From: GCA-002282575 sp964416645
GTDB lineage: Bacteria; Pseudomonadota; Gammaproteobacteria; Thiomicrospirales; Thiomicrospiraceae
Assembly (NCBI GenBank): GCA_964416645.1
Contig: CAYQEZ010000037.1
Span: 1 to 19,384 of the forward strand
Length of the DNA: 19,384 bases
Reading direction: 5' to 3'
Under the pieces are notes generated by a model. It ran no database searches. It was not told the DNA's origin and worked only from the letters and a program-made list of their open reading frames with translations. The position numbers were made by a program, and so were the translations under genes. The first letter of the stretch is position 1, and each line of letters starts with the position of its first letter. Of this stretch, positions 1 to 7,558 are shown piece by piece.

Positions 1-183
1 AAAACCCAACGCAACAGCGCATTATTAGCCGACGCTATTCCCGCTATGCTTGCCCAGTGCGAAACGCCACAACACCTACAAACCTTAGCTAATGCAAACA
101 AGCTTATCGCTGAGACAGGCAAGGATATGCCGACAACTGCAATACAGATAAATAACAACCCTAGTAAGTGGGAAATTGTCTAA
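1..183 (+). CDS. Probable terminase small subunit, C-terminal end (partial)
   Basis: An open frame enters from the left edge and runs 60 codons to a TAA that directly abuts the large terminase start. The visible residues are mostly helical and Ala/Leu/Gln-rich (for example LLADAIPAMLAQ), and the protein ends in NNPSKWEIV. Phage small terminase subunits, which recognise the packaging site and load DNA onto the motor, usually lie just before the large subunit, and that position is the main argument for this call. No DNA-binding domain is visible because the N-terminus lies outside the window. It could instead be another small protein upstream of the terminase. Confidence 0.55.
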   Translation, partial: KTQRNSALLADAIPAMLAQCETPQHLQTLANANKLIAETGKDMPTTAIQINNNPSKWEIV

Positions 184-1410
184 GTGATACCTATTCCAGT
201 GCCACCAGTTTTGCGCCCGATGTTCAAGGGTATCAAGCTAGGCGACTACCGATATCGCTGTGTTTATGGTGGTCGGGGCTCTGGTAAATCCTTTACCATG
301 GCATTAATGGCGGCACTACTTGGTACAACCGACAAGCTGCGCATTTTGTGCGTAAGGGAGTTTCAAAACAGTATCAAAGACTCCTTTCATGCTGAGGTGA
401 AAAACGCCATTGCATCAATCCCAGAGTTAGAGGCTGAATATGATGTCGGTGTGGATTACATCAAGGGCAATAACGGCACTGAATTTATCTTTAAGGGTAT
501 TCGTAACAACCCGCAAAGCATTAAATCACTAGCACAAATTAATCTTTGTATTGTCGAAGAAGCCGAGGACATTAATCAATCGTCGTGGGACGTGCTTAAG
601 CCTACCATTCGGGCAGAAGGTTCTGAGATTTGGGTGATTTGGAATCCAAAGCGCAAAGACAGCCCAGTCAATAAGATGTTTATCGAGCACACCCCACCGC
701 GTACCATTGTGACAAAGCTAAACTACAGCGAAAATCCGTGGTTTCCAGCCGTGCTAAATGAAGAACGACTTGAAGATATGCGCACCAGAGACCGAGCGAC
801 CTACGCTTATATTTGGGAGGGGGCTTATTTAGAAAACAGCTTATCGCAAGTGTTTGCAGGCAAATACGTGATTGCAGAATTTACCCCAAACCAATTTTAT
901 AACGGTGCTTATTTTGGGCTAGATTTTGGCTTTGCCCAAGACCCAACAGCAGGTGTTAAGTGTTGGATTTTTGACAATAAGCTTTTGATTGAATATGAAG
1001 CGGTCAAGAAAGGCTTAGAGCTCGATCATACCGCCGATTTTTTAATCGAACAGCTACCCGACATTGAAAAACACACAGTGCGAGCCGATAGCGCACGCCC
1101 TGAAAGCATCAGCTACCTAAAACGCCACGGCATACCCAACACGGTGGCAGTCGAAAAGGGAAAAGGTAGCGTTGAAGATGGAATTGCCTTCTTAAAATCC
1201 TTCGACGCGATTGTAATCCACCCCCGTTGTACCCAAACCATTCAAGAATTTGACTTATACAGCTACAAGGTAGACAAGCTTAGTGGCGACGTGTTACCCG
1301 TGTTAGAAGACAAATTTAACCACGTGATTGATGCGCTACGCTATGCACTCGAACCGATTATGAAGCAACGCAACAGCGGTTTTGCATCCGCTGGCAAACG
1401 GAGGTTTTAA
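184..1410 (+). CDS. Phage terminase large subunit (ATPase and nuclease)
   Basis: This is the DNA packaging motor: an N-terminal ATPase drives DNA into the prohead through the portal and a C-terminal RNase H-like nuclease cuts it. Residues 29-36 (GGRGSGKS) are the Walker A loop. Residues 121-126 (LCIVEE) are Walker B with the catalytic glutamate. A WNP motif at 153-155 fits the coupling region. The nuclease acidic residues are probably D247 (GLDFGF), D302 (RADSA) and D383 (HVIDALRY). The 408-residue length is typical of the PBSX/terminase_3-type family. The start is GTG, placed directly after the upstream TAA; the next in-frame ATG (residue 13) would trim only a few residues before the ATPase. 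Its stop overlaps the next ATG by one base. The family is secure and the exact start is less so. Confidence 0.95.
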   Translation: MIPIPVPPVLRPMFKGIKLGDYRYRCVYGGRGSGKSFTMALMAALLGTTDKLRILCVREFQNSIKDSFHAEVKNAIASIPELEAEYDVGVDYIKGNNGTEFIFKGIRNNPQSIKSLAQINLCIVEEAEDINQSSWDVLKPTIRAEGSEIWVIWNPKRKDSPVNKMFIEHTPPRTIVTKLNYSENPWFPAVLNEERLEDMRTRDRATYAYIWEGAYLENSLSQVFAGKYVIAEFTPNQFYNGAYFGLDFGFAQDPTAGVKCWIFDNKLLIEYEAVKKGLELDHTADFLIEQLPDIEKHTVRADSARPESISYLKRHGIPNTVAVEKGKGSVEDGIAFLKSFDAIVIHPRCTQTIQEFDLYSYKVDKLSGDVLPVLEDKFNHVIDALRYALEPIMKQRNSGFASAGKRRF

Positions 1411-1784
1411 TGGCAACCGCAATGCTCACTGAACTTGATGCCCTAATTGGTGAAAAATCCTGTCTTAAGCTGGTGTCCATTTTAGGCGGGTCAACTTGGT
1501 ATGTCTGCGCCCATAACGAAACTTTTCAGCGACTAGCTAAAGCTATTGGGGAGGATAGCGCATTATTAGTGGTACAGAAATATTTAGGTGAAACCATTTA
1601 TATCCCAAAAAACGATAGTGACGCTATTGCCCGTGTTCGTGCTGATATGGTGGAACTCAAAGCACAAGGTTATAGCTTAGATGAAATATCCCGCATGGTG
1701 CAAAAGCCCGTATCACGCTACAGCACCCGCCATATTCGCAACATTATCAATCATCAAAACCAACAACAAGAAAGCTTGTTTTAA
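1410..1784 (+). CDS. Mor-family transcription activator-like protein
   Basis: A 124-residue protein resembling Mor, the middle-operon transcription activator of phage Mu. The N-terminal part is helical and leads to a Gly-rich beta segment (LGGSTWYV, then YLGETIYIPK around residues 58-67), like the dimerisation and beta-strand region of Mor. Residues about 80-115 look like a helix-turn-helix (GYSLDEISRMVQK followed by YSTRHIRNII). A GGAGG site at 1400-1404 precedes the ATG, which overlaps the terminase stop as TAATG, so translation is probably coupled. A predicted DNA-binding protein between terminase and portal is unexpected. It may regulate late or host genes, or it may help packaging. The fold call is fairly firm; the role here is inference. 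Confidence 0.75.
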   Translation: MATAMLTELDALIGEKSCLKLVSILGGSTWYVCAHNETFQRLAKAIGEDSALLVVQKYLGETIYIPKNDSDAIARVRADMVELKAQGYSLDEISRMVQKPVSRYSTRHIRNIINHQNQQQESLF

Positions 1785-1793
1785 GGAGCAACC

Positions 1794-3257
1794 ATGTTCA
1801 ACCTGTTCAAAAAACCGCCATTAGCACTCGCAACAGCAAAAGAGCCTAAAAACACCCTGCAAGCCTTATCGGGTGTGGCAACGCTAGAAAAAGCAATGAT
1901 ACAACTCAGCTACACTTACGATACCGACGAAGTGCTGCGTCAAGCTGGTAAAACGCGAGCTGATTTGCGCTTATTAGAAACCGATGATGAGATTCTTTCG
2001 GCATTAGAAACAAGACGCGACGCGGTGCTTAATACCCCGTGGCGAATTGAGCACCCACAAGCAAGGGCACGTACCTTTTTCACACAAGCCTTAACGCCTG
2101 TGATGCACCAGATTATTACCGCCTTGTGGCAAGCCGTGCCATATGGTTATGCGGTTATCGAGTTGGTGTATAGCACCGATAGCAACGGCAAGATTATCCC
2201 CGTGCAAGTGATTAGCGTTCCGTTCGAGTGGATTAACCCGCAACAAGACGGGCGCATGCTATGGGCAACCGACCAAAGCGAATGCGACGCGCGTAAGTTT
2301 TTCGGTGTGGTGCGTAATCAAACCATTAAGCAACCCCACGGTGAACCGCTGTTATCACGCGCCTACTGGCCATTTGTTTTCCGTAAACACGGCTGGCAAT
2401 TTTGGATGAAATACCTAGAGCGTGCAGGCGTTCCTTTTTTAGTTGGCAAAACCGACGGCGACAAAACAGCAGCCCTTAATGCCCTTGCGAATGCGGTACA
2501 GGATGCGGTAATTGTCGCAGGCTCAAATGATAGTATAGAGGCGTTAGATTTTGGTCGTGACCCTAAAATCTTCACCGAATTTGAAATCGCTGTCACCCGT
2601 CGCATTCAAAAACTGATTTTAGGTCAAACCCTAACCAGTGGCACAGATGGTGGTAGCGGCAATCGTGCTTTAGGCGAGGTACATAACAGCGTGCGCGAAG
2701 AAAAGAAACGCGCCGATTTACGCCTTATCACGCAAACCATTCAAAACATCATCAACACCATTGCACAGCTCAACGGACTCACACCCGCAACCATCATTAT
2801 GGAAGACGCAATTGGGCTAGAAACAGCCCGAGCCGAGCGAGACGTAAAACTCGCAACCGCTGGCATGGTGCAATTCACCCAACGCTATTTTGAAGAAAAA
2901 TACGGTTTAGAACCTGATGACTTTGTGGTAATGGCGGACACAGCAACACAATCAACGCAAACAGCGAGCCTATCGACCAAAGCGACACTAACCCTAGCCA
3001 ACAACAGCGAACCTTTTACCCCAGCACAGCAAGCGATTGAGGATATTGCCGATAACGCCATTCAAGACGCAACACAGCCGATTGACGTTAAAGCCATTCA
3101 GCACGCTATTAGCCTTGCAACAGACCCAGACGATTTAACCAAACGCCTAAGCGAGCTTATGAACGAGCGTGACCCGCACTTTCAAGCCGTGTTAGCGCAA
3201 GCCATTTTCACCGCCGATGTGGTTGGCTATGTCGCCAATAAGAAGGGCATGGTATGA
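1794..3257 (+). CDS. Phage portal protein, Mu gp29-like (DUF935)
   Basis: The portal forms the ring at the unique head vertex through which DNA enters and leaves and to which the tail joins. The 487-residue protein resembles the DUF935/Mu gp29 family. An early segment around residues 45-80 has the family pattern of helix, then ALETRRDAVLNTPWRIE. A central region carries ALGEVHNSVREEKKRAD (about residues 290-306), followed by long helices, and the Gln/Thr/Ala-rich C-terminus looks flexible. AAGGAG at 1783-1788, five bases before the ATG and overlapping the previous stop, sets the start. The end overlaps the MuF-like gene by ATGA, the usual portal-MuF pairing of Mu-like heads. Confidence 0.9.
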   Translation: MFNLFKKPPLALATAKEPKNTLQALSGVATLEKAMIQLSYTYDTDEVLRQAGKTRADLRLLETDDEILSALETRRDAVLNTPWRIEHPQARARTFFTQALTPVMHQIITALWQAVPYGYAVIELVYSTDSNGKIIPVQVISVPFEWINPQQDGRMLWATDQSECDARKFFGVVRNQTIKQPHGEPLLSRAYWPFVFRKHGWQFWMKYLERAGVPFLVGKTDGDKTAALNALANAVQDAVIVAGSNDSIEALDFGRDPKIFTEFEIAVTRRIQKLILGQTLTSGTDGGSGNRALGEVHNSVREEKKRADLRLITQTIQNIINTIAQLNGLTPATIIMEDAIGLETARAERDVKLATAGMVQFTQRYFEEKYGLEPDDFVVMADTATQSTQTASLSTKATLTLANNSEPFTPAQQAIEDIADNAIQDATQPIDVKAIQHAISLATDPDDLTKRLSELMNERDPHFQAVLAQAIFTADVVGYVANKKGMV

Positions 3258-4810
3258 GTTTAGACATTAGCCTACACCTACCCTTTGATGAAGCCATTGA
3301 GTGGGCTAAAGCGCGTGACGTGGTATTGCCCGATGACTATTACGGCAACCGTATTGGCATTGCACGCGCGCAGGCGTTTAGCGTGGCAGGCTTAGCAAGT
3401 CTTGACCAACTAGACTTGGTTAAAAAAAGCCTTGATAAAACCTTAGCAAGCGGGGTTAGTTTTCACGACTGGAAGCAACAAGTAGCACGCGGTGATATAC
3501 CGCTAGACCTACCCGCACACCGACTAGACAACATTTTTAGAACCAACTTGCAAGGGGCTTACATGGCTGGACATTGGAAAGGCGTTGAAGAAACAAAATT
3601 AACTCACCCATACCTTATGTACGAAGCGGTAAACGACACACGAACCCGACCAACTCACAAAGCAATGGACAACATCATCAAGCCTGTAGATGCCCCGTTT
3701 TGGCAAGCCAACTACCCACCCAACGGCTACCGTTGCAGGTGTACCGTGCGCAAACTGACAGAGAAGAAAGCTAAAGCTTTAGGCGGTGAAACAGCTGATG
3801 ACGCTATCCCACAACACGCCAAAGCCGATGAGGGCTGGAATTACAACGTCGGGTTAAATAGAGGGGCTGGGATTAAGCAGGCGGTGGAGGATCTGTTAGC
3901 GAAAACAACACTAAAAAGTGAAGCGGTTGATCGGTTTGCTGATACAGCTAATTCTTTGCTGGATAAGGTAAAAATAACAACCTATCAGCAAGCTGGCGAA
4001 TATGGCAGAAGCATATTAGCCCGATTAAAATCAGAAGGTGTAGATTTTGACTTTAGTCGCTTTGATGTTAGCAAAATAGAATCTTATAAAGCGCACGAGA
4101 TAAATAGCGTTGCTGTGTGGCGCGATAAACTACTTGACGCGCTTCATACAGAAGTTGGCACAAAAGGCGTGATGAATAACGTTGAATTTGGTTCAGGTGC
4201 TAAAAAAATCGGATTGCGAGCAATGCAAAAACTACCTGATTCGTGGACGGAAGCAGCTGATTCAGTTGGCAAGCTGGTTATCAAAAGAACAAAAGCACGC
4301 GGTTTTGCTTGGACAGCTGATCGAGACTACGATAGAGGGATAAACTTTGGGGGCGGTCACAAAATAACCGAGCCAATCAAAAAAGGTTTTGGCTACATTA
4401 TCACCGACACTAGCTCAACTGTTGAGCATGAGTTGGTGCATCGTGTGCAATCTGCTTTACCAGAATTGGATAATATTTTTCAGCAATTGCATAAAGACAG
4501 AACTAAAGGTGATAAACTTGAAAAGCTGAAAGATGTAACTAAAAATCCAGATTATCAAGACCATGAAGTCACGAGAAAAGACGGCTATTATTCTGCTTAC
4601 ATGGGGCGCGAATATGACAACGGAGACGCTAAAGAAGTCATGACAATGGCTTTAGAGCCTATTCTTGGTGGTTTGAATAAAATTGATTTGAAAACAGATA
4701 AAGAGATTAGAAGATACTTAAAAAAAAATATCGACCTTATCAAATTTGTAAACGTAGATAGAGAGATGTTTGAAATAACTATTGGGCTTTTATTTGGATG
4801 GAAAAAATAA
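3254..4810 (+). CDS. MuF-like minor head protein with C-terminal HEXXH metallopeptidase-like domain
   Basis: Residues about 1-180 are a Mu gpF-like head morphogenesis domain. They hold the FRTNLQGAYMAGHW helix, an NDTRTRPTHKAMDN segment and the Cys-rich end YRCRCTV (Cys161 and Cys163). This domain sits at the portal vertex inside the head. Residues about 215-518 are not part of a basic MuF protein. They contain HELVH at 392-396, a zinc-binding HEXXH motif, then a Tyr-rich stretch (about 445-454) and E461 in KEVMTMALEP, a plausible third zinc ligand as in gluzincins. The codon composition becomes AT-rich in this part. MuF proteins of temperate phages are known to carry exchangeable C-terminal toxin domains, so this half may be an injected or secreted effector. 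A role in head maturation is the alternative. The domain split and motif are seen; activity is inferred. Confidence 0.88.
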   Translation: MSLDISLHLPFDEAIEWAKARDVVLPDDYYGNRIGIARAQAFSVAGLASLDQLDLVKKSLDKTLASGVSFHDWKQQVARGDIPLDLPAHRLDNIFRTNLQGAYMAGHWKGVEETKLTHPYLMYEAVNDTRTRPTHKAMDNIIKPVDAPFWQANYPPNGYRCRCTVRKLTEKKAKALGGETADDAIPQHAKADEGWNYNVGLNRGAGIKQAVEDLLAKTTLKSEAVDRFADTANSLLDKVKITTYQQAGEYGRSILARLKSEGVDFDFSRFDVSKIESYKAHEINSVAVWRDKLLDALHTEVGTKGVMNNVEFGSGAKKIGLRAMQKLPDSWTEAADSVGKLVIKRTKARGFAWTADRDYDRGINFGGGHKITEPIKKGFGYIITDTSSTVEHELVHRVQSALPELDNIFQQLHKDRTKGDKLEKLKDVTKNPDYQDHEVTRKDGYYSAYMGREYDNGDAKEVMTMALEPILGGLNKIDLKTDKEIRRYLKKNIDLIKFVNVDREMFEITIGLLFGWKK

Positions 4811-5148
4811 TGAAAAAAGAACTCTATAAATTTGATGATGGTTTTATTGTTTATGATGATATGACTACAAATTTAACAGGTGGTTGTTATGATATTCTTT
4901 TGAATCGACTATCCAAAATGGAGAGTATTTTTTCACACGGTGGCGCGCCTGTTTATATTATTGGTGAGAAAGTTACACCAACAGATTTATGGGTCGCTAT
5001 GATGACATATCAATTAGTAGATAAAGAAACTCTTGATAAGTACAGAGTCATGGTTGACGAGAAAACCCTAGCAGAAGGCTGGGCAAGGGGCAATAACTAC
5101 CCTGATGATGACGTTGATCCTGAAATAGCAGCACAAATTCTCTATTAA
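4810..5148 (+). CDS. Small acidic protein, candidate immunity or accessory protein of the MuF toxin-like domain
   Basis: I recognise no family. The 112-residue product is acidic, ends in a D/E-rich tail (PDDDVDPEI) and has no signal peptide or clear membrane segment, so it is probably cytoplasmic. The start at 4810 overlaps the MuF stop as TAATG with GGATGGA at 4796-4802 upstream; an in-frame ATG at 4798 would add four residues. The junction is very AT-rich: by hand count 43 of 180 bases are G or C over 4681-4860, against roughly half in nearby structural genes. Its position directly behind a variable toxin-like domain fits an immunity gene. It could equally be an unrelated passenger gene. 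Confidence 0.7.
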   Translation: MKKELYKFDDGFIVYDDMTTNLTGGCYDILLNRLSKMESIFSHGGAPVYIIGEKVTPTDLWVAMMTYQLVDKETLDKYRVMVDEKTLAEGWARGNNYPDDDVDPEIAAQILY

Positions 5149-5285
5149 CTTGGTTGGCGTTTTTATTGGTGAAAGTGCTTATAACACTGACTTGAAGCAA
5201 ACACACCTTTCACAGTGAACTCTTTCCCCTAACACACAAGACACACACCGCTCAAAATGGGTATACCTGATAAAAGGATTACCCA
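5149..5285 (+). other. Non-coding gap with short inverted repeats
   Basis: This 137-base gap holds no credible gene. It has several small, partly competing inverted repeats: AGTG (5174-5177) with CACT (5185-5188) around CTTATAA, GTGAAAG (5169-5175) with CTTTCAC (5207-5213), and CACTG (5185-5189) with CAGTG (5213-5217). TATAAC at 5180-5185 resembles a -10 box, but the nearest TTGGCG (5154-5159) is 20 bases away, so a promoter is not established. There is no clear terminator. The end contains an AAAGGAT ribosome site for the protease gene. It may mark a recombination junction behind the toxin-like cassette. Confidence 0.4.
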
Positions 5286-6179
5286 ATGAGCAAACAAACC
5301 CTAACCCTAAATGCCAGTGTTAGCCTGTTAGATAATGCCAACGACAACGAACCTAAGCGATTCACCGCCTTAGCCTATTCGGGCGACATTGTACCCAACT
5401 ACGGCTATATGGGTAATATTGCTATCGACTTGTCTAGCTTAATCAATCCAGCTGATACAGTGCCCTTATTGCGTGACCATAACAGCCACGACCTGAATGC
5501 GATTGTCGGCAATGGCGTATTGCGCTTGCAAGATAACGCGCTATACATCGATGGTGTGCTTACAGAAGCAACCGAAAGCGGGAAACTTGTAGCAGCACTA
5601 CTGCAAGACAAGCACCCGATTAATTTAAGTATTGGCATTCAAGCGAGTGTACGCGAATTAAAAAGCCCAATGCTGATTAACGGCAAAACGCTAAGTGTTC
5701 AACATGTTTTCGAGAATGCCACAGTAACAGAAGTTTCTTTTGTTGCTGTGGGCGCTGACAGGTCGACGAATGCAACCGCTTTGAACTTTTCACAAGACCA
5801 AACCCATACCAACACAACCAAAGAGGATAAGCGCATGGAATTAGAAGCCTTGCAACAAGAAAACACCGCCTTAAAAGCGGAATTAGCAACCCTAAAAGCC
5901 GAATTTGCGACACAGCAACAGCAAGCACGCGCAGCCGAAGTAACCGCGTTGTTTAATGCCGTTGGTAAAGAAGTAACAGACGAATCGGTTAAACCTTACT
6001 TAGCAATGGATGCCGTCACTTTTTCGGCTATTGCAACCGACATGAAAACCATGCACAGCGCAAAACAGGCGCAAAATAGTGCTTTATTTAGCCGTCAAAC
6101 CCCATTATCAGCACCAACAACAGAAAGCAAAAACGCAGGCGCGTTATTGTTGAATGCTGTTGAACAATTAACCGTTTAA
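5286..6179 (+). CDS. Prohead protease with fused C-terminal scaffold domain
   Basis: The 297-residue protein joins a prohead maturation protease to an internal scaffold. Residues about 20-165 look like the HK97-type (herpesvirus assemblin-like) serine protease: H65 in LLRDHN and S115 in NLSIGI are the likely catalytic pair, and TVTEVSFVAVGADR (about 147-160) matches the conserved strand near the end of such proteases. Residues about 184-225 form a coiled coil (ELEALQQENTALKAELATLK), and the rest is low-complexity and helical, as in scaffolds. It should guide capsid assembly and then cleave itself and the scaffold. It lies before the decoration and capsid genes, as in lambda C-Nu3-D-E. AAAGGAT seven to eight bases upstream supports the ATG. 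Confidence 0.87.
   Translation: MSKQTLTLNASVSLLDNANDNEPKRFTALAYSGDIVPNYGYMGNIAIDLSSLINPADTVPLLRDHNSHDLNAIVGNGVLRLQDNALYIDGVLTEATESGKLVAALLQDKHPINLSIGIQASVRELKSPMLINGKTLSVQHVFENATVTEVSFVAVGADRSTNATALNFSQDQTHTNTTKEDKRMELEALQQENTALKAELATLKAEFATQQQQARAAEVTALFNAVGKEVTDESVKPYLAMDAVTFSAIATDMKTMHSAKQAQNSALFSRQTPLSAPTTESKNAGALLLNAVEQLTV
5822..5827 (+). promoter_or_regulatory. Internal ribosome binding site inside the protease gene
   Basis: AGAGGA, within AAGAGGAT, lies seven bases before an in-frame ATG at 5835. This is as good a Shine-Dalgarno site as those of the stand-alone genes here and sits exactly at the protease-scaffold boundary. It decides the start of the nested scaffold described next. 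Confidence 0.6.
5835..6179 (+). CDS. Nested scaffold protein from internal start (lambda Nu3-like arrangement)
   Basis: From the in-frame ATG at codon 184 of the protease gene, translation would give a 114-residue protein of the coiled-coil scaffold part alone, starting MELEALQQEN. In lambda, the scaffold Nu3 is made from an internal start in gene C in the same frame, so this layout has a well-known precedent. A separate scaffold would allow many copies per prohead with few protease copies. The seen evidence is the strong internal ribosome site and its match to the domain boundary; production of the product is inferred. Confidence 0.55.
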   Translation: MELEALQQENTALKAELATLKAEFATQQQQARAAEVTALFNAVGKEVTDESVKPYLAMDAVTFSAIATDMKTMHSAKQAQNSALFSRQTPLSAPTTESKNAGALLLNAVEQLTV

Positions 6180-6191
6180 GAGGATTGAATC

Positions 6192-6566
6192 ATGCCACAA
6201 ATGAACCCCGTTTCTACTGCTTGCGTTAAATACGAAGCACCACAAGGCTACAGTCGTGAGGATATTATCATCGTGTCAGGTTCTGGCATTGTTAAGGCAG
6301 GCACTGTACTGGGTATGGTAACCGCAACTGGTTTATACCGACCTTACGACAACGACGCAACCGACGGTACAGATGTTGCAGTTGGTGTGTTGCTTAACGA
6401 AGTAAATGCAACCAGTGCCAACGCAGCAGGCGTGTTAATTGCCCGCCATGCCATGGTTGCTAAAGGCGGCTTAGTGTGGGGCGCGGGCATAACGACCGAA
6501 GCCGAAAAAACAGACGCATATACAGATTTAACCGCGCGCGGTATTGTCGTCCGCGAATCAGTTTAA
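6192..6566 (+). CDS. Head decoration protein, lambda gpD-like
   Basis: A 124-residue beta-rich protein with the features of the lambda gpD decoration family, whose trimers clamp the expanded capsid and stabilise it against DNA pressure. The segment GIVKAGTVLGMVTATGLY (about 31-48) is the typical 'kAGtvLg' strand, followed by a Thr/Asp-rich loop, AVGVLLNEVNAT (about 61-72), and ARHAMVAKGGLVWG (about 83-96). The order protease/scaffold, decoration, capsid is that of lambda. AAGAGGA at 6178-6184 sits seven bases before the ATG. Confidence 0.88.
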   Translation: MPQMNPVSTACVKYEAPQGYSREDIIIVSGSGIVKAGTVLGMVTATGLYRPYDNDATDGTDVAVGVLLNEVNATSANAAGVLIARHAMVAKGGLVWGAGITTEAEKTDAYTDLTARGIVVRESV

Positions 6567-6578
6567 GGAGTTTAGAAT

Positions 6579-7556
6579 ATGAATATCAACGATTTTACCA
6601 TTAGCGAATTAACCGCCGCGATTAACAAAGTACCTCGTCAATGGGGTCGTGTTGGTGAACTTGGTGTGTTTAAAGACCGTGGTACACGCACACCGAATAT
6701 CACTGTTGAAGACACTAACGGCACTTTAGGTTTGTTAATGTCGCACGCTTTTGGTGCAGAGGGTTCACAAGCACAAGCCGATGTTCGTAACACTTACTCA
6801 TTTTCGATTCCGCAAACCGTGCATGATGATTTAATTCTACCATCAGACCTTATGTCGGTGCGTGGTTTTGGTACAGAAGGTTTAGCGACAATGGCGTCTG
6901 AAGTGGCTTTACGCTTACAGCGTATGCGCTCTAAGCACGACATTACCTTAGAGCATAAACGCATCAACGCCATTAAAGGGCGCGTGATGAATGGCGACAA
7001 TACCAGCGTGATTGTTGATCTGTTTAGCACCTTTGGTATCACGCAAACCACAGTACCTTTTGCCCTTGGCACAGCAACAACCAACGTTGAAGACAAGGTA
7101 GCTGAGGTGTTAAATAACATCGAAGATAATTTAATGGGCGATACCATGACGGGCGTTCGTGTGTTGTGTTCGCCCGAGTTTTTCAGTGCATTAGTTAATC
7201 ATGCCAAAATTAAAGAAGTGCGCATGTACAACGACAATCAAAGCCGTTTAATGGGTACGAATATCCGCAATGGCTTCACTGTTGGTGGCGTGACTTTTGA
7301 AGAATATCGTGGCGCGGTGAATGGCGTTCGCTTTATTGCAGCCAACGAAGCCTATGCTTTCCCAGAAGGTACAAATGATACCTTTGTTACCTACTTTGCA
7401 CCCGCTGATTTTAACGAAACTGTTAATACGATGGGTCAAGCGTTTTACGCGAAACAGTGGGAAAAAGAAGGCGGGCGCGGCGTGGTGTTACATACCCAAT
7501 GCAACAGCTTACCACTGTGCCATCAGCCAAAAGTGCTCATTAAGCTAACGGCTTAA
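6579..7556 (+). CDS. Major capsid protein, lambda gpE family
   Basis: The main shell protein with HK97-type fold. At 325 residues it is close to lambda gpE (341). Family-like segments are FTISELTAAINKVP (residues 5-18), the early VGELGVFKDRG turn, a LMSHAFGAEGSQAQ region, and the C-terminal end HTQCNSLPLCHQPKVLIKL, typical of gpE proteins in which late residues mention 'nplPl...rP..li'. AAGGAG at 6565-6570 overlaps the preceding stop and lies eight bases before the ATG, giving strong translation as expected for the most abundant virion protein. It works with the gpD-like protein just upstream. Composition matches its neighbours. Confidence 0.93.
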   Translation: MNINDFTISELTAAINKVPRQWGRVGELGVFKDRGTRTPNITVEDTNGTLGLLMSHAFGAEGSQAQADVRNTYSFSIPQTVHDDLILPSDLMSVRGFGTEGLATMASEVALRLQRMRSKHDITLEHKRINAIKGRVMNGDNTSVIVDLFSTFGITQTTVPFALGTATTNVEDKVAEVLNNIEDNLMGDTMTGVRVLCSPEFFSALVNHAKIKEVRMYNDNQSRLMGTNIRNGFTVGGVTFEEYRGAVNGVRFIAANEAYAFPEGTNDTFVTYFAPADFNETVNTMGQAFYAKQWEKEGGRGVVLHTQCNSLPLCHQPKVLIKLTA

Positions 7557-7558
7557 TC

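Noticed and set aside
17..1571. AGCGCATTATTAG found near both 17 and 1558
   Set aside because: Both copies are in coding sequence for Ser-Ala-Leu-Leu with the favoured codons; two chance copies, not a repeat family.
5154..5185. Promoter from TTGGCG and TATAAC
   Set aside because: The 20-base spacer is too long and the -35 is poor; kept only as a note in the gap entry.
5259..5266. GGTATACC palindrome before the protease gene
   Set aside because: An eight-base palindrome alone is expected by chance over this length and has no second copy nearby.
5677..5928. Minus-strand frame of 83 codons over the protease-scaffold junction
   Set aside because: It is Leu/Arg/Cys-rich low-complexity sequence produced opposite the coiled coil and has no start signal.
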